From Campylobacter sp. UBA1713 (lineage in GTDB: Bacteria; Campylobacterota; Campylobacteria; Campylobacterales; Campylobacteraceae): a stretch of DNA of 6,248 bases. The position numbers and the translations under genes are program-made. Location of the stretch: contig DCIZ01000051.1 of assembly GCA_002317305.1 (NCBI GenBank), positions 18,205 through 24,452 on the forward strand. The letters run 5' to 3'. The notes under the pieces were generated by a model. That model had not been told where the DNA came from and ran no database searches. It saw only the letters and a program-made list of their open reading frames with translations. Shown one piece after another: positions 4,771-6,248 of this stretch (within the stretch, counting starts at the first letter, position 1; each line of letters begins with the position of its first letter).

Positions 4771-6018
4771 ATGCAAAACCCATCTCTGCTTCTTTCTTGG
4801 TTAAATTTTTTCATCGCCGATGTAAATGACGGGCTTGGACCTTACCTCGGTGTCTTTTTAAAAGAGCACGATTTTAGCGAGGCAAACATAGGGCTAGTCG
4901 TTACACTTTCAGCGCTTGTTGCTTTGTTTTTTGGCGTTTTTGCTGGCGTGCTAATAGACAAAACGCGCCGCATCAAAAGCCTCATAGCCGCTTGTGTAAT
5001 GCTCATTACTGTCTCGACACTTGCTAACTACTTTTATCCTAACTTTTCCTTTACGCTTTTGGCGCAAATTTCTGTTAGCCTTTGTGCGGTTTGTTTAGCA
5101 CCGGCGTTTTTGGCACTCACTTTGGGGCTTGTGGGGCAGAGAGGCGCAAAACGTCAAATTTCACTCAACGAAGCCTACAAACACGCGGGCACGGCGTTTA
5201 GTGCGGCTTTGGCGATGGCGGGCGCTTTTGCTTTTGGGATAGGCGGCGTTTTTGTTGTGGGGGCGGTTTTTGGCGTGTTTGCGTTGCTGTTTTTGTCTTT
5301 TTTGGCGAAATTTCCGCTTGATTACACGGCGGCGTGCGGGGCAGAAAGCAGTGGGGCAGAGAGTGGCGCAAATTCAAATTTAGCCACAAAAAAGCCCAAA
5401 AACCAAAGCGTTTTTTTTGTTTTAAAAGACACTCGCGTGCTTATTCTTGGCGGCGTGATGTTTTGCTTTCATCTGAGTAACGCCTATATGCTTCCCTTGC
5501 TTAGCCAGCGAGCACACGCACTAGGCATCGACACTAGCGGGGCTTATGCGGCGGCGACTATTTTGGTAGCACAGATTACGATGATATTTGCTTGCATGGT
5601 TTGCATGCGGTTTTTGGCGTTTGGCGATAGAAGTGGCGTAAAAGAGATGAATCGAATTTATTTTTGGCTAATGGCGTTCTGTTTTGTGGGGCTGGTCGTG
5701 CGTGGGGCGGTGGCGGCTAGCTCGGCTGGGCTTGTAGCGATGGTCATAGTGCAGGTGCTTGACGGGGTTTGTGCGGGGACGAGCGGGCTGGTGCTACCTG
5801 TGCTGGTGGCAAATTTGCTAAAAGGTAGCGGGCAGATAAATACAGCTTTTGCGGCGGTGATGACGTGTGGCGGCGTGGGCGGTGCGTTAAGTGGCGTGGT
5901 GGGCGGCTTTGTGGCGGGGCGGTTTGGCTACGGGCATGCTTATGTGATGCTAGGAGTCGTGGCTTTGGTGGGACTGGTGCTTTGGGCGGTGAGTTTTTGG
6001 CGACTGGTTAGGGTTTAG
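4771..6018 (+). CDS. Major facilitator superfamily (MFS) transporter
   Basis: Inner-membrane secondary transporter of 415 aa, the usual MFS length, with about twelve hydrophobic segments in two halves. The first segment contains N-F-F-I-A-D-V-N-D-G-L-G-P-Y-L-G-V-F-L (12-30), a stretch I associate with a group of proteobacterial MFS permeases of unknown substrate. Between segments 2 and 3 is G-V-L-I-D-K-T-R-R-I-K-S (59-70), the MFS motif A (G-x3-D-K/R-x-x-R-R). The central cytoplasmic linker (about 180-213) is hydrophilic and low in complexity, with a short internal repeat G-A-E-S-S-G-A-E-S-G-A. The second half is rich in Gly, Ala and Val, and the DNA there becomes G-rich. ATG 4771 has AAGG at 4761-4764. 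A weak TAAAAT (4745-4750) could be its -10 box. The neighbours give no substrate; export of a drug or metabolite is only a guess. Confidence 0.88.
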   Translation: MQNPSLLLSWLNFFIADVNDGLGPYLGVFLKEHDFSEANIGLVVTLSALVALFFGVFAGVLIDKTRRIKSLIAACVMLITVSTLANYFYPNFSFTLLAQISVSLCAVCLAPAFLALTLGLVGQRGAKRQISLNEAYKHAGTAFSAALAMAGAFAFGIGGVFVVGAVFGVFALLFLSFLAKFPLDYTAACGAESSGAESGANSNLATKKPKNQSVFFVLKDTRVLILGGVMFCFHLSNAYMLPLLSQRAHALGIDTSGAYAAATILVAQITMIFACMVCMRFLAFGDRSGVKEMNRIYFWLMAFCFVGLVVRGAVAASSAGLVAMVIVQVLDGVCAGTSGLVLPVLVANLLKGSGQINTAFAAVMTCGGVGGALSGVVGGFVAGRFGYGHAYVMLGVVALVGLVLWAVSFWRLVRV

Positions 6019-6071
6019 TGTGGAATTTTGTAATTACCAAAAATAGACAAACTTTAAAAAAGCAAAAACAG

Positions 6072-6115
6072 AACGCCGTCATTCTGAGGGAGGCGTAGCC
6101 GACCGAAGAATCCCC
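6072..6115 (+). repeat. Repeat family D, more complete copy
   Basis: This begins AACGCCGTCATTCTGAGGGA and runs through GGCGTAGCC to CGAAGAATCCCC. ATTCT (6081-6085) and AGAAT (6107-6111) are inverted, and GGC-GTA-GCC (6092-6100) forms a small inner hairpin. A degenerate, partly inverted copy is at 3371-3429. Repeats built on TCATTCTGAG...GAAGAATC occur in intergenic regions of several unrelated bacterial genomes, as I recall, so this type is unlikely to be new. The preceding bases 6019-6071 are AT-rich and show nothing recognisable. Confidence 0.6.
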
Positions 6116-6138
6116 TGAAATTTGATGGAGCAGAATCT

Positions 6139-6248
6139 AAAACAAGCGAAGTTCCTGAAAACAAGCGAAGCGCTCGGCGTTAGGCGATGTTTCCTGTAAA
6201 ACAAGCGAAGTGCTCGGCGTTAGCCGATGTTTCTTTAAAACAAGCGAA
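6139..6248 (+). repeat. Repeat family C, tandem array running off the window end
   Basis: AAAACAAGCGAA recurs at 6139, 6158, 6198 and 6237. The spacings are 19, 40 and 39 bases, and the last unit is cut at base 6248. The full units (6158-6197 and 6198-6236) read handle, stem-loop, then TGTTTC. In the unit at 6198 the stem TCGGC (6214-6218) / GTTA / GCCGA (6223-6227) is perfect; in the unit at 6158 one base pair is broken (GGCGA). The 19-base unit at 6139 is the same sequence lacking the 20-base block equivalent to 6171-6190, which is the stem-loop, plus the last T. There is no start codon with a ribosome binding site and no long frame. Confidence 0.85.

Noticed and set aside
6139..6248. Regularly spaced repeats suggestive of a CRISPR array
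   Set aside because: The whole 39-40 base unit repeats end to end, so there are no unique spacers between repeats, and no cas gene is in the window.

Overview
The window looks like ordinary chromosomal sequence from a member of the Campylobacterota, most likely a Campylobacter species of moderate GC content. The signs are AT-rich spacers, very frequent AAATTT words, a TATAAT promoter box behind a T-rich tract without an obvious -35, and a gene set typical of that group. The genus is inferred from style and gene content, not from a marker gene. All recognisable genes are on the + strand.

Layout: 1-74 is a spacer that begins in what looks like the terminator hairpin of an upstream gene. 75-857 is a prepilin peptidase (A24 family). 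858-1139 is a 282-base spacer filled by two different palindromic repeats. 1140-2168 is an LptF/LptG-family permease of the lipopolysaccharide export machine. 2169-2352 carries an inverted copy of the first repeat and the promoter of a tRNA-Leu(CAA) at 2353-2439. 2577-3347 is a TtcA-family tRNA thiolation enzyme, 3461-4600 a PLP-dependent trans-sulfuration enzyme (MetB/MetC type), and 4771-6018 a major facilitator transporter. The last 230 bases hold a dispersed repeat and a tandem array that runs off the end of the window.

The genes do not form one pathway. They cover pilus or competence pseudopilin processing, outer-membrane LPS transport, translation (a tRNA and a tRNA-modifying enzyme), methionine/cysteine metabolism and small-molecule transport. 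Each has its own spacer, so this is a run of mostly independent transcription units rather than one operon.

I found no new defence, mobile or biosynthetic system. The unusual content is in the spacers. At least four repeat families (called A to D here) recur within 6 kb, often in opposite orientation. Family C is the most interesting: it keeps constant flanks while its central stem-loop is changed or removed from copy to copy.
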